From: Domibacillus sp.
GTDB lineage: Bacteria; Bacillota; Bacilli; Bacillales; Domibacillaceae
DNA: 20,900 bases
Assembly (NCBI GenBank): GCA_031177795.1
Contig: JAPSKG010000009.1
Coordinates: forward strand, 1 to 20,900
Direction: 5' to 3'
The translations under genes and the position numbers were made by a program. Below the pieces are notes generated by a model. The model worked only from the letters and a program-made list of their open reading frames with translations, was not told where the DNA came from and did no database searches. This document shows positions 1 to 7,899 of the stretch, piece by piece; positions within the stretch are counted from its first letter, which is position 1, and the number at the start of each line of letters is the position of its first letter.

Positions 1-768
1 CGTGATGGCCTGTTTTTCTTTCCGGCGCCTGCAAAAGAAGGACAGTTAAGCCGTCTTGCTGAGCACCTGGATTATTTCGAGCGCAGCCAACAAAAATACG
101 TAATCGTTTCAAATTGCACAACAGTTGCCAATATGGATTTTGGACCAGCTCTAGACCGGCTTATCAGTCAAAAATGTGACTTTCTTGAAGTTGTTCATAA
201 CGGTGCTTCAGCAGGGATACATTTGCTTTCTCTGTCCTTGCTGCTGGAGATTATTAATAACCGTTCGAAAACGGGCTATAAATCTGTTCAAGATGCTGCG
301 GAAGATAAAAGCTCGTCTTATAAATTGTGCCAGTACGAATTTAATGGCTTTTTAAAGCGCATTGAATCGGTTAATGATTATTATGAGACAAGCATGGAAC
401 TGTTAGAAAAAGATAAATGGGGCCAATTATTCAATGAATTCCAGCCTATTTATACAAAAGTAAAAGATGAACCGCCAACAAAATATACAGAGAATTCAAG
501 CGTATCCAATGCAATGATTGCAAATGGATGTACAATTGAAGGAACAGTAAATCACAGTATTGTTTTCCGTGCGGTGAAAATTGGCCAAAATGCTTCAGTG
601 AAAAACAGTATTATTATGCAAAAAAGCAAGATTGGCGAAAATTGTGTATTAGAACACGTTATTTTAGATAAAGATGTGGTGGTGGAAGATGGGGCTGTTT
701 TAAAAGGAACTCCAGAAAATCCACTTGTAGTGAAAAAAGGATCTATTGAAAGTGCGGTGGCAAGGTAA
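1..768 (+). CDS. glgD: Glucose-1-phosphate adenylyltransferase subunit GlgD (5' partial)
   Basis: The frame is open from base 1 with no start, so the gene begins upstream; 255 C-terminal residues are visible of a protein usually about 340-370 aa. The first part is the end of the nucleotidyltransferase-like domain. From roughly base 490 the protein becomes a left-handed beta-helix of hexapeptide-type repeats (patterns such as IANGCTIEG, IGQNASVKNS, IGENCVLEHV), typical of ADP-glucose pyrophosphorylase subunits. In Bacilli, GlgD partners GlgC in making ADP-glucose for glycogen synthesis; GlgD is generally regarded as the regulatory partner. The stop codon TAA shares one base with the ATG of glgA (TAATG), implying translational coupling in a glg operon. 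The assignment to GlgD rather than GlgC rests on resemblance and on its place directly before glgA. Confidence 0.93.
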   Translation, partial: RDGLFFFPAPAKEGQLSRLAEHLDYFERSQQKYVIVSNCTTVANMDFGPALDRLISQKCDFLEVVHNGASAGIHLLSLSLLLEIINNRSKTGYKSVQDAAEDKSSSYKLCQYEFNGFLKRIESVNDYYETSMELLEKDKWGQLFNEFQPIYTKVKDEPPTKYTENSSVSNAMIANGCTIEGTVNHSIVFRAVKIGQNASVKNSIIMQKSKIGENCVLEHVILDKDVVVEDGAVLKGTPENPLVVKKGSIESAVAR

Positions 769-2219
769 TGAAGGTTTTATTTGCTGTTTCAGAATGTGTG
801 CCATTTGTAAAGTCAGGGGGGCTTGCCGACGTGGCAGGAGCCCTTCCTAAAGAACTGGCAAAGCTAGGGGCAGACGTCAGAGTCATTATGCCAAAATACG
901 GAATGATTCCGGAAAAATTTGAACAACAAATGAAGCAAGTAGCCGTTTTTACCGTACCAGTTGGATGGCGCAATCAGTATTGCGCTGTTTTTGAGCTGGT
1001 ACAAGATGGGGTTACATACTACTTCGTAGATAACCTTTATTATTTTAGAAGAGACAGCTTATATGGGCATTATGATGATGGGGAGCGTTTTTCTTACTTT
1101 ACACGCGCTGTACTGGATTCTCTTTATCATCTTGATTTTTATCCGGACATTCTTCATTGCCATGACTGGCATACTGCAATGATTCCATTTATGCATAAAG
1201 TAGAGCACCAGCATCGCCCGGGATATGAAAAAATCCGAAGTGTGTTTACTATTCATAATTTGATGTTCCAGGGTATTTTTCCTCCGCAGGCTGTTACTGA
1301 CTTATTAAACCTACATAGCCAGCATTATCAAACAGGTCAGCTTGAGTTTAATGGAAGCACAAACTTTATGAAAGGCGCTCTTCTTGCTTCCGATAAAATT
1401 ACTACTGTTAGCCCAACGTACCGGAATGAAATATTGAACCCTTATTTTGGGGAGCAGTTAGAAGGAGTTTTAAGAGAAAGACAGGGAGACTTGATTGGCA
1501 TTTTAAATGGAGTAGACTACTCTATTTACAATCCAGAACTAGACGAGTTTGTTGTTCCTTATAATGCGGAAGACCTTTCAGGAAAAGCAGAAAATAAACG
1601 CCTTCTTCAAGAGCTGTTTCATTTGCCTGTTCGGGAAGATGTACCTGTCATTGGGTTGATTTCTCGTTTAACAAAACAAAAAGGATTGGATCTTGTTCGC
1701 CATGTGTTCCATGAAATGATTAATGAAGACATTCAATTTGTTTTATTGGGAAGCGGCGATGAGGAGTTTGAGCATTTCTTCCGTGAAATGGAGTGGCGTT
1801 ATCCGGAAAAAGTGCGTTCTTACATTGGATTTAATGAACAGCTAGCCCATAAAATTTATGCAGGATCAGATTTATTCTTAATGCCGTCACAATTTGAACC
1901 ATGCGGCCTGGGACAGTTAATCGCCATGAAATATGGCTCAATTCCGCTTGTTCGGGAAACAGGTGGTTTAAATGATACGGTTCACTCTTATAATGAAGAA
2001 ACAAAATCAGGAAATGGCTTTTCATTCAGCAGCTTTAATGCTCATGACATGCTTCATACGTTCCAACGTGCACTTTATTTTTATCAGAACGAAAAGGACG
2101 TTTGGGCGAAAATTGTCGAATCGGCAATAAAGGAAGATTACAGCTGGTCACAGTCTGCTCGTGATTACATGAAGCTGTACGAAGAGGTATCCACGAGGAG
2201 GGAAAGCCATGTTTTCTGA
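768..2219 (+). CDS. glgA: Glycogen synthase (ADP-glucose:1,4-alpha-glucan 4-glucosyltransferase)
   Basis: Extends alpha-1,4-glucan chains using ADP-glucose in the cytoplasm. The 483-aa length matches bacterial GlgA. The N-terminal GT5 signature KSGGLADVAGALPKEL begins at about residue 16 and holds the ADP-glucose-binding Lys-X-Gly-Gly-Leu. The C-terminal GT-B domain carries the retaining-glycosyltransferase motif EPCGLGQLIAMKYG, starting at Glu377, and an RLTKQKGLDL nucleotide-binding stretch near residue 300. The ATG at 768 overlaps the glgD stop by one base and lies after a purine-rich GGTGGCAAGG sequence. Its 3' end overlaps glgP by 11 bases. It belongs to a glgD-glgA-glgP operon, as in B. 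subtilis (glgBCDAP). Confidence 0.97.
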   Translation: MKVLFAVSECVPFVKSGGLADVAGALPKELAKLGADVRVIMPKYGMIPEKFEQQMKQVAVFTVPVGWRNQYCAVFELVQDGVTYYFVDNLYYFRRDSLYGHYDDGERFSYFTRAVLDSLYHLDFYPDILHCHDWHTAMIPFMHKVEHQHRPGYEKIRSVFTIHNLMFQGIFPPQAVTDLLNLHSQHYQTGQLEFNGSTNFMKGALLASDKITTVSPTYRNEILNPYFGEQLEGVLRERQGDLIGILNGVDYSIYNPELDEFVVPYNAEDLSGKAENKRLLQELFHLPVREDVPVIGLISRLTKQKGLDLVRHVFHEMINEDIQFVLLGSGDEEFEHFFREMEWRYPEKVRSYIGFNEQLAHKIYAGSDLFLMPSQFEPCGLGQLIAMKYGSIPLVRETGGLNDTVHSYNEETKSGNGFSFSSFNAHDMLHTFQRALYFYQNEKDVWAKIVESAIKEDYSWSQSARDYMKLYEEVSTRRESHVF

Positions 2220-4590
2220 TAAAAAAGCGTTTCAAGAAACCTTTAAAAAACGGCTTGAACAATCCTATAGCATCAGTTTTCAGAATTCAACACGCGCACA
2301 GCAATTTGTAACGCTCAGCAACATGGTTCGTGAACATATAAGCAGTGAATGGATTGAAACAAACGAACGATACCGGCAAAGCAATAAACAAACGTATTAT
2401 TTGTCGATAGAGTTTTTGCTTGGGCGGTTGCTTGGCCAAAATTTAATTAATCTTGGTCTTCATGAAACGCTTGAATCATGGCTTGAAGACATTGGTATTT
2501 CTCTTGAAGAACTTGAAGAAATTGAACCTGATGCAGCGCTTGGAAACGGCGGTCTTGGCCGTTTAGCAGCATGTTTTCTTGACTCACTGGCTTCCCTGAA
2601 TTTACCGGGACATGGTTGTGGCATTCGTTATAAACACGGTTTATTCGAACAAAAAATGGTTGATGGATTTCAAATGGAACTTCCAGAAAACTGGCTTAGT
2701 TATGGATATGTATGGGAAGTGCGTAAATCAGACCTTTCTGTAGAAGTTCCATTTTGGGGAAGTGTTGATGTTATTGAAAAAAAAGACGGCATGAAGTTCC
2801 GGCACGTAGATGCAGAATATGTACGGGCCGTTCCGCATGATATGCCAGTTGTCGGCTATGGCGGGAAAACGATCAACACACTTCGGCTTTGGAGCGCAGA
2901 GATGTCAACCATGACACCGATGCACGATGTTTTAAGGTATAAGCGGGAAACAGAAGCTATTTCTGAATTTTTATATCCGGATGATTCTCATGATGATGGG
3001 AAAATATTGCGCTTAAAGCAACAGTATTTCCTGGTTTCAGCTAGTATTCGTTCTATTTTGCGCCGCTTTCTTAGCAGTGGAGGCGAACTTCAGCAGTTGC
3101 ATGAGCATGTGGCGATACACATTAACGATACTCATCCTGTGCTGGCCATTCCTGAATTAATGCGGCTTCTACTTGATGAATATCAATTATCGTGGGAAGA
3201 TGCCTGGAGAATCACGGAAAATACGTTTGCTTACACTAACCATACAACTTTATCAGAAGCCCTGGAACGCTGGCCAATCCGAATTTTCCAACCATTGTTG
3301 CCGCGCATTTTTATGATTGTTGAAGAAATCAATGAGCGTTTTTGTAAAAGCTTATGGGAACAGTATCCAGGCGATTGGGCGCGAATTGAAAAAATGGCGA
3401 TTATCGCACATGGAGAAGTTCGAATGGCTCATCTGGCTATTGCCGGCAGTCACAGCGTCAACGGTGTTGCACGGCTGCACACAGAAATTTTAAAAGAACG
3501 GGAAATGAATGAATTTTATCAATTTCAGCCAGCCAAGTTTAATAATAAAACAAATGGAATTACCCATAGGCGCTGGCTGCTAAAAGCCAATCCCCAATTA
3601 ACGGCTCTTTTAACTGAAACAATTGGAGATGGATTTAAAAAAGATGCTGCCGAGCTTTCAAAGCTTGCTCCATTTGCTAATGATGCTGTTTTTTTGGACA
3701 AGCTTTGGAATGTAAAAGTAAAGCGCAAAGAAATTTTAGCAAAACGTATTTTTGACCAGAGCGGTATTAAAGTAGATCCATCTTCTATTTTTGATGTTCA
3801 AGTAAAGCGTCTTCATGCGTATAAGCGACAGCTGTTGAATATCCTTCATATACTAGCGCTTTATAATAAAATAAAAACAGATTCATCGTTCCAGATGCCG
3901 CCACGCACCTTTGTTTTTGGCGCTAAAGCTTCACCAGGCTATTTTTATGCCAAGCGCATTATCAAGTTAATTCATTCTGTTGCTGACCTGGTAAACAATG
4001 ATCCGGCAACAAAAGGATTAATAACAGTTGTTTTTATGGAAAACTATCGGGTTTCGCTTGCTGAAGATATTATTCCAGCAGCAGATATCAGTGAACAGAT
4101 TTCCACAGCAAGTAAAGAAGCATCTGGTACTGGTAATATGAAGTTTATGATGAATGGTGCTATTACGATGGGTACACTGGACGGAGCAAATGTAGAAATA
4201 TTAGAGCAAACCGGTCCAAATAATATTTTCATTTTTGGCTTAAAAGCAGAAGAAGTAATGTCTTATGAAAAAAATGGCGGCTATCGCTCAATGGATTATT
4301 ATCACCATGATCCACTTATCCGACGCACGCTTGATCAGCTTGTGGACGGTACGCTTGATGATAAAGGACTCTTTGGCATAATTTATGATTCTCTTTTAGC
4401 TGAAAACGACCAGTACTTCGTGCTAAAGGATTTTGAATCTTATCGAAAAACACAAGAAGAAGCAGGAAGGCTTTACGCAGAAGAGCCGGAACGCTGGCGT
4501 AAAATGATGGCTTTAAACATTAGCGGTTCTGGCATTTTTTCCAGTGACCGGACAATTCAAGAATACGCAAAAGAAATATGGAAAATATAA
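2209..4590 (+). CDS. glgP: Glycogen phosphorylase
   Basis: Releases glucose-1-phosphate from glycogen by phosphorolysis, a pyridoxal-phosphate-dependent GT35 enzyme. It is 793 aa, normal for the Bacillus enzyme. The PLP-lysine signature EASGTGNMKFMMNGA is intact with the Schiff-base Lys at residue 645. An N-terminal GNGGLGRLAACFLDSLASL block (about residues 112-130) and HINDTHPVLAIPELMRLL are also typical of the family. The start ATG at 2209 has a strong GAGGAGG site at 2195-2201 with a 7-base gap, inside the last codons of glgA, so the two genes are translationally coupled. Synthesis and degradation enzymes sharing one transcript is the usual Bacillus arrangement. It converges on yteA, with only about 20 bases between the stop codons. 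Confidence 0.97.
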   Translation: MFSDKKAFQETFKKRLEQSYSISFQNSTRAQQFVTLSNMVREHISSEWIETNERYRQSNKQTYYLSIEFLLGRLLGQNLINLGLHETLESWLEDIGISLEELEEIEPDAALGNGGLGRLAACFLDSLASLNLPGHGCGIRYKHGLFEQKMVDGFQMELPENWLSYGYVWEVRKSDLSVEVPFWGSVDVIEKKDGMKFRHVDAEYVRAVPHDMPVVGYGGKTINTLRLWSAEMSTMTPMHDVLRYKRETEAISEFLYPDDSHDDGKILRLKQQYFLVSASIRSILRRFLSSGGELQQLHEHVAIHINDTHPVLAIPELMRLLLDEYQLSWEDAWRITENTFAYTNHTTLSEALERWPIRIFQPLLPRIFMIVEEINERFCKSLWEQYPGDWARIEKMAIIAHGEVRMAHLAIAGSHSVNGVARLHTEILKEREMNEFYQFQPAKFNNKTNGITHRRWLLKANPQLTALLTETIGDGFKKDAAELSKLAPFANDAVFLDKLWNVKVKRKEILAKRIFDQSGIKVDPSSIFDVQVKRLHAYKRQLLNILHILALYNKIKTDSSFQMPPRTFVFGAKASPGYFYAKRIIKLIHSVADLVNNDPATKGLITVVFMENYRVSLAEDIIPAADISEQISTASKEASGTGNMKFMMNGAITMGTLDGANVEILEQTGPNNIFIFGLKAEEVMSYEKNGGYRSMDYYHHDPLIRRTLDQLVDGTLDDKGLFGIIYDSLLAENDQYFVLKDFESYRKTQEEAGRLYAEEPERWRKMMALNISGSGIFSSDRTIQEYAKEIWKI

Positions 4591-4595
4591 AAAAG

Positions 4596-4627
4596 AAAAT
4601 CCGGCGGCGGTTATGTCGCCGGATTTT
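4596..4627. terminator. Bidirectional intrinsic terminator between glgP and yteA
   Basis: A perfect 11-bp stem, AAAATCCGGCG (4596-4606) with CGCCGGATTTT (4617-4627), encloses a 10-base loop. Read on the minus strand it is followed by a U-rich tract (TTTTCTTTTTTAT), so it should terminate yteA well. On the plus strand only four T follow, so glgP termination may be weaker. The yteA stop codon (4611-4613) lies in the loop. Confidence 0.85.
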
Positions 4628-5135
4628 CGTCGTCATCGTTATTGGGTGTATATAAGTCATTGTAGGTTTCTTTATCTTCAAAAAAATCACCAGGTGTTTC
4701 AGAAGTGCCATACTGGGCCACATCGCTAAAGCTGTCAATGCCATCGTCCGAATGAGGAATGCGATCAGCCGGCACACGGTCCGTTTCCAGTGACGAATCC
4801 GGTGAATGCTCCACGTGATAAAGTGCTGTCGGAACCGCTTTTAGGCGGTCAAAGGGAATTTCTTTTCCACTTTCTTTGCAAATGCCATAGGTTCCGTTTT
4901 CCATAGCGGCAAGAGCTTCATCAATTTTCTCAAGCTGATCGCGCGCATGGTCATCAACTGCCTGGTCCCGTTCTCTAATATAAAGTTCGGTTGCCGTATC
5001 GGCAGGGTGGTTATCATAAGAGGATAATTCGCCTTGATGAAGATTTTCGCTATCATGTTCAATCCGCTCGGACAGTTGTTTTTTTTGAAGAAGCAATTCT
5101 TCTTTTAATTCTGCTAATTGTTCTTTTGTTAACAT
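4611..5135 (-). CDS. yteA: YteA-type DksA/TraR-like protein
   Basis: A 174-aa acidic protein that begins MLTKEQLAELKEEL and has a coiled-coil-like N-terminal helix. It then carries the motifs ELSSYDNHPADTATELYIRERD and GTYGICKESGKEIPFDRLKAVPTA, very close to B. subtilis YteA. This family resembles DksA/TraR RNA-polymerase-binding proteins and has been labelled sporulation-associated. The zinc-finger position has a single Cys (residue 86) instead of a CXXC pair; as I recall, B. subtilis YteA has the same substitution. The start at 5135 is preferred over an ATG 12 bases upstream (5147) because GGATGGGG lies at a proper distance and the family begins MLTKEQL. It is shorter than B. subtilis YteA (about 240 aa by memory). 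Its role in transcription is inferred from the family. Confidence 0.85.
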   Translation of the reverse strand: MLTKEQLAELKEELLLQKKQLSERIEHDSENLHQGELSSYDNHPADTATELYIRERDQAVDDHARDQLEKIDEALAAMENGTYGICKESGKEIPFDRLKAVPTALYHVEHSPDSSLETDRVPADRIPHSDDGIDSFSDVAQYGTSETPGDFFEDKETYNDLYTPNNDDDENPAT

Positions 5136-5183
5136 AAGTCGCCCCATCCTTTCATCTATGCTTTTCTATAACCGTTTTTACAC

Positions 5184-5213
5184 ACAAAAAAACCCGCTTA
5201 AAAGCAGCGGGTT
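5184..5213 (-). terminator. Intrinsic terminator after menA
   Basis: On the minus strand AACCCGCT (5213-5206) pairs with AGCGGGTT (5198-5191), followed by seven T (5190 downward). The menA stop codon (5214-5212) overlaps the base of the stem. This separates menA from yteA, so yteA probably has its own promoter or relies on read-through; I could not identify a convincing yteA promoter in the roughly 55 bases left. Confidence 0.9.
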
Positions 5214-6123
5214 AAAAAAGATAACTTAAACAAAGGCCAACAGACAATAAAAATCCAAAAATCGTATTGGTTTGTGCAGTGAATTTCATAGCGGGCATCA
5301 TTTGAAGCGGGCTCGTTTTTCCTTTAAACCCCTTTATCGCGCGAAAGGCTTTAGGAATGCTTAGATAAGAAAGAAGCAGCCAATAAGTTCCTTGTTCTGT
5401 GAAAATAAGAATAATCACCCACATAAAAGCAATGATCATCCAGGAAGCAAGCAGCCTGACAGATCTGTCATGGCCAATTAAAATGGCGATCGTTTTTCGG
5501 CCTGCTTTTTCATCTCCAATCCGGTCACGTATGTTATTGGCAAAATTAATCCCGCCTATCAGCAAAATAACAGGAATGGAAAATAAAACAACAGAAGTTG
5601 AGATAAAACCTGTTTGAATAAAAAAAGAAATGTAAATAATAATGCCACCCATAAAAAAGCCAGAGGCAAGTTCCCCAAAAGGAGTGTAAGCAATCGGGAG
5701 CGGCCCGCCAGTATACAAGTAGCCAACTGCCATGCAAACCAGGCCAATTGCACCGATCCACCAGGAGCTTAACATACATATATAAACACCAAGAAGCAAA
5801 GCAATGCCAAAAAAAGCAAAAGCCATGTTCAAGACGGTTTTTGGCTTTACACCGTTTCGGACAATTGCCCCTCCAATCCCGATAGACTTTTCTGTATCAA
5901 GTCCACGTTTAAAGTCGAAGTATTCATTAAACATATTTGTAGCAGCTTGAATAAGAAGGGATGCAGTCATCATTGCCAAAAATAAAAAAATATGCACCTC
6001 TGTATACTGAAGTGCGAGCGCTGTTCCAAGAAAAACGGGAACAAACGCAGCGGTTAGCGTATGAGGCCGCATAAGCTGCCACCATATTTGAAAACCGGTA
6101 TCCGCAGAAGGGGTTTGGTTCAT
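5212..6123 (-). CDS. menA: 1,4-dihydroxy-2-naphthoate polyprenyltransferase
   Basis: Integral membrane UbiA-family prenyltransferase that attaches the polyprenyl tail to DHNA, giving demethylmenaquinone. At 303 aa with about eight to nine hydrophobic segments it is normal size. The two Asp-rich Mg-diphosphate motifs are present: NMFNEYFDFKRGLD (residues 63-76) and NIRDRIGDEKAGRKT (about 197-211). The ATG at 6123 is chosen because GGGAGAG lies 7 bases upstream. A longer reading from a TTG at 6156 would place the ribosome-binding site inside the protein. It has a clear promoter (6178-6206) and diverges from the menF operon, so most of the pathway is encoded in one locus. In B. subtilis, by memory, menA lies far from the other men genes. 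Confidence 0.95.
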   Translation of the reverse strand: MNQTPSADTGFQIWWQLMRPHTLTAAFVPVFLGTALALQYTEVHIFLFLAMMTASLLIQAATNMFNEYFDFKRGLDTEKSIGIGGAIVRNGVKPKTVLNMAFAFFGIALLLGVYICMLSSWWIGAIGLVCMAVGYLYTGGPLPIAYTPFGELASGFFMGGIIIYISFFIQTGFISTSVVLFSIPVILLIGGINFANNIRDRIGDEKAGRKTIAILIGHDRSVRLLASWMIIAFMWVIILIFTEQGTYWLLLSYLSIPKAFRAIKGFKGKTSPLQMMPAMKFTAQTNTIFGFLLSVGLCLSYLF

Positions 6124-6177
6124 AATAAGTCTCTCCCAATCAATCATTGTGAACAATTAAACAAATGTCCTTTAACA

Positions 6178-6206
6178 AGTGTAGAAAACGGAAACAAAAG
6201 TGTCAA
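6178..6206 (-). promoter_or_regulatory. Sigma-A promoter for menA
   Basis: On the minus strand a perfect TTGACA (6206-6201) and TACACT (6183-6178) are separated by 17 bases. Transcription would start near 6171, leaving a short leader before the ATG at 6123. Confidence 0.8.
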
Positions 6207-6429
6207 TCCTTTTTCATGATGAAACAAAAGAGAACCATTTTCGGAAAAGTCGAACATTGTCATTCTTAAATGAAAATACGCGATAAGTGTTATATAATTG
6301 TAATAATAGGGATGAAAGCTAAGAAAGTGGATTTTGTCAAAGTGCTCTTTGTTCAGCACAAATTGTCCTGAGTCTAGTGATCCCTTTATGAACCTTTTTA
6401 TAAAAGCCATGGGAGAAAAACGTGAATCG
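6207..6429. other. menA/menF divergent spacer with possible secondary structure
   Basis: About 220 bases with no convincing coding sequence between the two opposed promoters. A TATAAT at 6293-6298 (plus strand, with TGTTAT just before it) could be a second, extended -10 promoter but lacks a -35. Downstream, AGGGAT (6308-6313) can pair with ATCCCT (6380-6385). Inside that, two mutually exclusive hairpins are possible: CAAAG/CTTTG (6338-6342 with 6347-6351) or GTGCT/AGCAC (6342-6346 with 6355-6359). This is suggestive only. Confidence 0.3.
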
Positions 6430-6459
6430 TTGACACTCTGTTAAAAACAGGTGTATCTT
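6430..6459 (+). promoter_or_regulatory. Sigma-A promoter for the menFDHBEC operon
   Basis: TTGACA (6430-6435) and TATCTT (6454-6459) with an 18-base spacer. Predicted transcription start is near 6466, about 40 bases before the TTG start of menF. It also shows that the in-frame GTG at 6451, which sits in the -10 region, cannot be the start codon on this transcript. Confidence 0.75.
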
Positions 6460-6504
6460 AAAAGAAGTTTGACCGCATTTGGTCGGCACAATGGAGGGAT
6501 TTCA

Positions 6505-7899
6505 TTGGCTATAATAAAAGGGCATCCGCTAAAAGGAGCCTTTATTGATATTATAGAGCAAATAAACGGATCAACACTGTTTAGTTATGTTGAAAAAGTA
6601 GACAATATTGATCCAATTCGCTTTTATGAAAATGGGAAAGAATGGTACAAAGGAGAGCGCTTTTACTTTCAAGACCGTGACGGTGAAACTACCCTTTCTG
6701 GCCTTGGCAGTGTCCGCATTATTCAAAGTTCCAATGAAAAGCGCTTTGAAGAAGTGGAAATAGAATGGGATAAATTGATCAAACAAGCATCCATTCATAA
6801 CCCTTACAATGTTTATGGCACAGGACCAGTCGCATTTGGAGGCTTTTCATTTGATCCTGCGAGCAAGCATGGAGAAGAGTGGTCCCGTTTTGCCCCTTCT
6901 TTTTTTTATGTTCCAGAACTAATGTTAACTGCTTATGGAACAGACACATACTTAACGGTTAATATGGTTTGTGAAGATGCCAATTCGGCTTTATTATTTG
7001 ATCGGATTGAAGAACGAAAAGCAGCCATTTTATCTGAAGTAAAGCAGCCAGCTGAAAAAGAAGCCGTTTTGATGGAGCTTCGAGCAGGAAATACGATTGC
7101 ATGGAAGCAATCGGTTCAAACAGCTATTGCCAAAATTCAATCGGATGAAGAGCTGAAAAAAGTTGTTCTTGCCCGTAAAGTAACGGCTGCATTTGATGGA
7201 ACTATTTCATCTGATCGCGTACTGCGCCGTCTTGCTGAAGGGCAGCCGGACAGCTTTATTTTTTCAATTGAAGCGATGGACAGCTGCTTTTTAGGAGCTT
7301 CACCGGAGAGGCTTGTGAAAAAGCGGGGACAAACACTTTTGACAACTTGTCTTGCCGGTTCTACAGCACGGGGTGCAACCGAAGAAGAAGATGAGTATCT
7401 TGCTGATGTTTTGCTTCACGATGAAAAAAACCGTTTGGAACACGATTATGTTGTGCAAATGATTCGCCAGGAAATGCAGTCAATGTGTGAAAAGGTAATT
7501 GTGCCTCAGACACCAGTTGTAATGAAAGTAAGGGACATTCAGCATCTTTATACTCCGGTAACAGGAAGGACCAATGAACATTTATCTATTTTACGATTTG
7601 TTGAACGGTTTCATCCAACTCCGGCACTGGGCGGTCTGCCGGCCGGAAAAGCAATGCAGGCTATCCGGGATCTGGAAACAATGGACCGTGGATTTTATGC
7701 AGCTCCTGTTGGCTGGATGGACTACCGGAAAAATGGTGAATTTGCTGTTGCTATACGTTCCGGCTTAATCGTACAAAATGAAGCATTTTTGTATGCGGGA
7801 TGTGGAGTAGTTCCAGATTCAACGCCCGAAAAAGAACTGGAAGAAACGAATATGAAGCTGCGGCCAATGCTGCGAGCAATTGGAGGCGGCAATGAATAA
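6505..7899 (+). CDS. menF: Isochorismate synthase (menaquinone-specific)
   Basis: Converts chorismate to isochorismate, the first committed step to menaquinone. It is a chorismate-binding enzyme of the anthranilate synthase component I fold. At 464 aa it matches Bacillus MenF (about 470). Visible motifs are KVVLAR (from Lys219), FLGASPERLV (GASPERL from residue 264), HPTPALGGLP (from His370) and RGFYAAPVGWMDYRKNGEFA near the C-terminus. The start is taken as TTG at 6505, with GGAGGG at 6493-6498 and a 6-base gap. A longer GTG reading from 6451 falls inside the promoter. The stop overlaps the menD start by 8 bases. First gene of the men operon. Confidence 0.95.
   Translation: MAIIKGHPLKGAFIDIIEQINGSTLFSYVEKVDNIDPIRFYENGKEWYKGERFYFQDRDGETTLSGLGSVRIIQSSNEKRFEEVEIEWDKLIKQASIHNPYNVYGTGPVAFGGFSFDPASKHGEEWSRFAPSFFYVPELMLTAYGTDTYLTVNMVCEDANSALLFDRIEERKAAILSEVKQPAEKEAVLMELRAGNTIAWKQSVQTAIAKIQSDEELKKVVLARKVTAAFDGTISSDRVLRRLAEGQPDSFIFSIEAMDSCFLGASPERLVKKRGQTLLTTCLAGSTARGATEEEDEYLADVLLHDEKNRLEHDYVVQMIRQEMQSMCEKVIVPQTPVVMKVRDIQHLYTPVTGRTNEHLSILRFVERFHPTPALGGLPAGKAMQAIRDLETMDRGFYAAPVGWMDYRKNGEFAVAIRSGLIVQNEAFLYAGCGVVPDSTPEKELEETNMKLRPMLRAIGGGNE

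Noticed and set aside
5136..5190. Sporulation-type promoter (CATAGATGA) before yteA
   Set aside because: The match to sigma-K/sigma-E -10 is partial, no matching -35 is seen, and the start would fall within the ribosome site.
6144..6410. 88-aa minus-strand reading frame in the menA/menF spacer
   Set aside because: It overlaps the menA promoter and leader, has no ribosome site and is low complexity (Phe/His/Leu); it looks like chance in AT-rich spacer.
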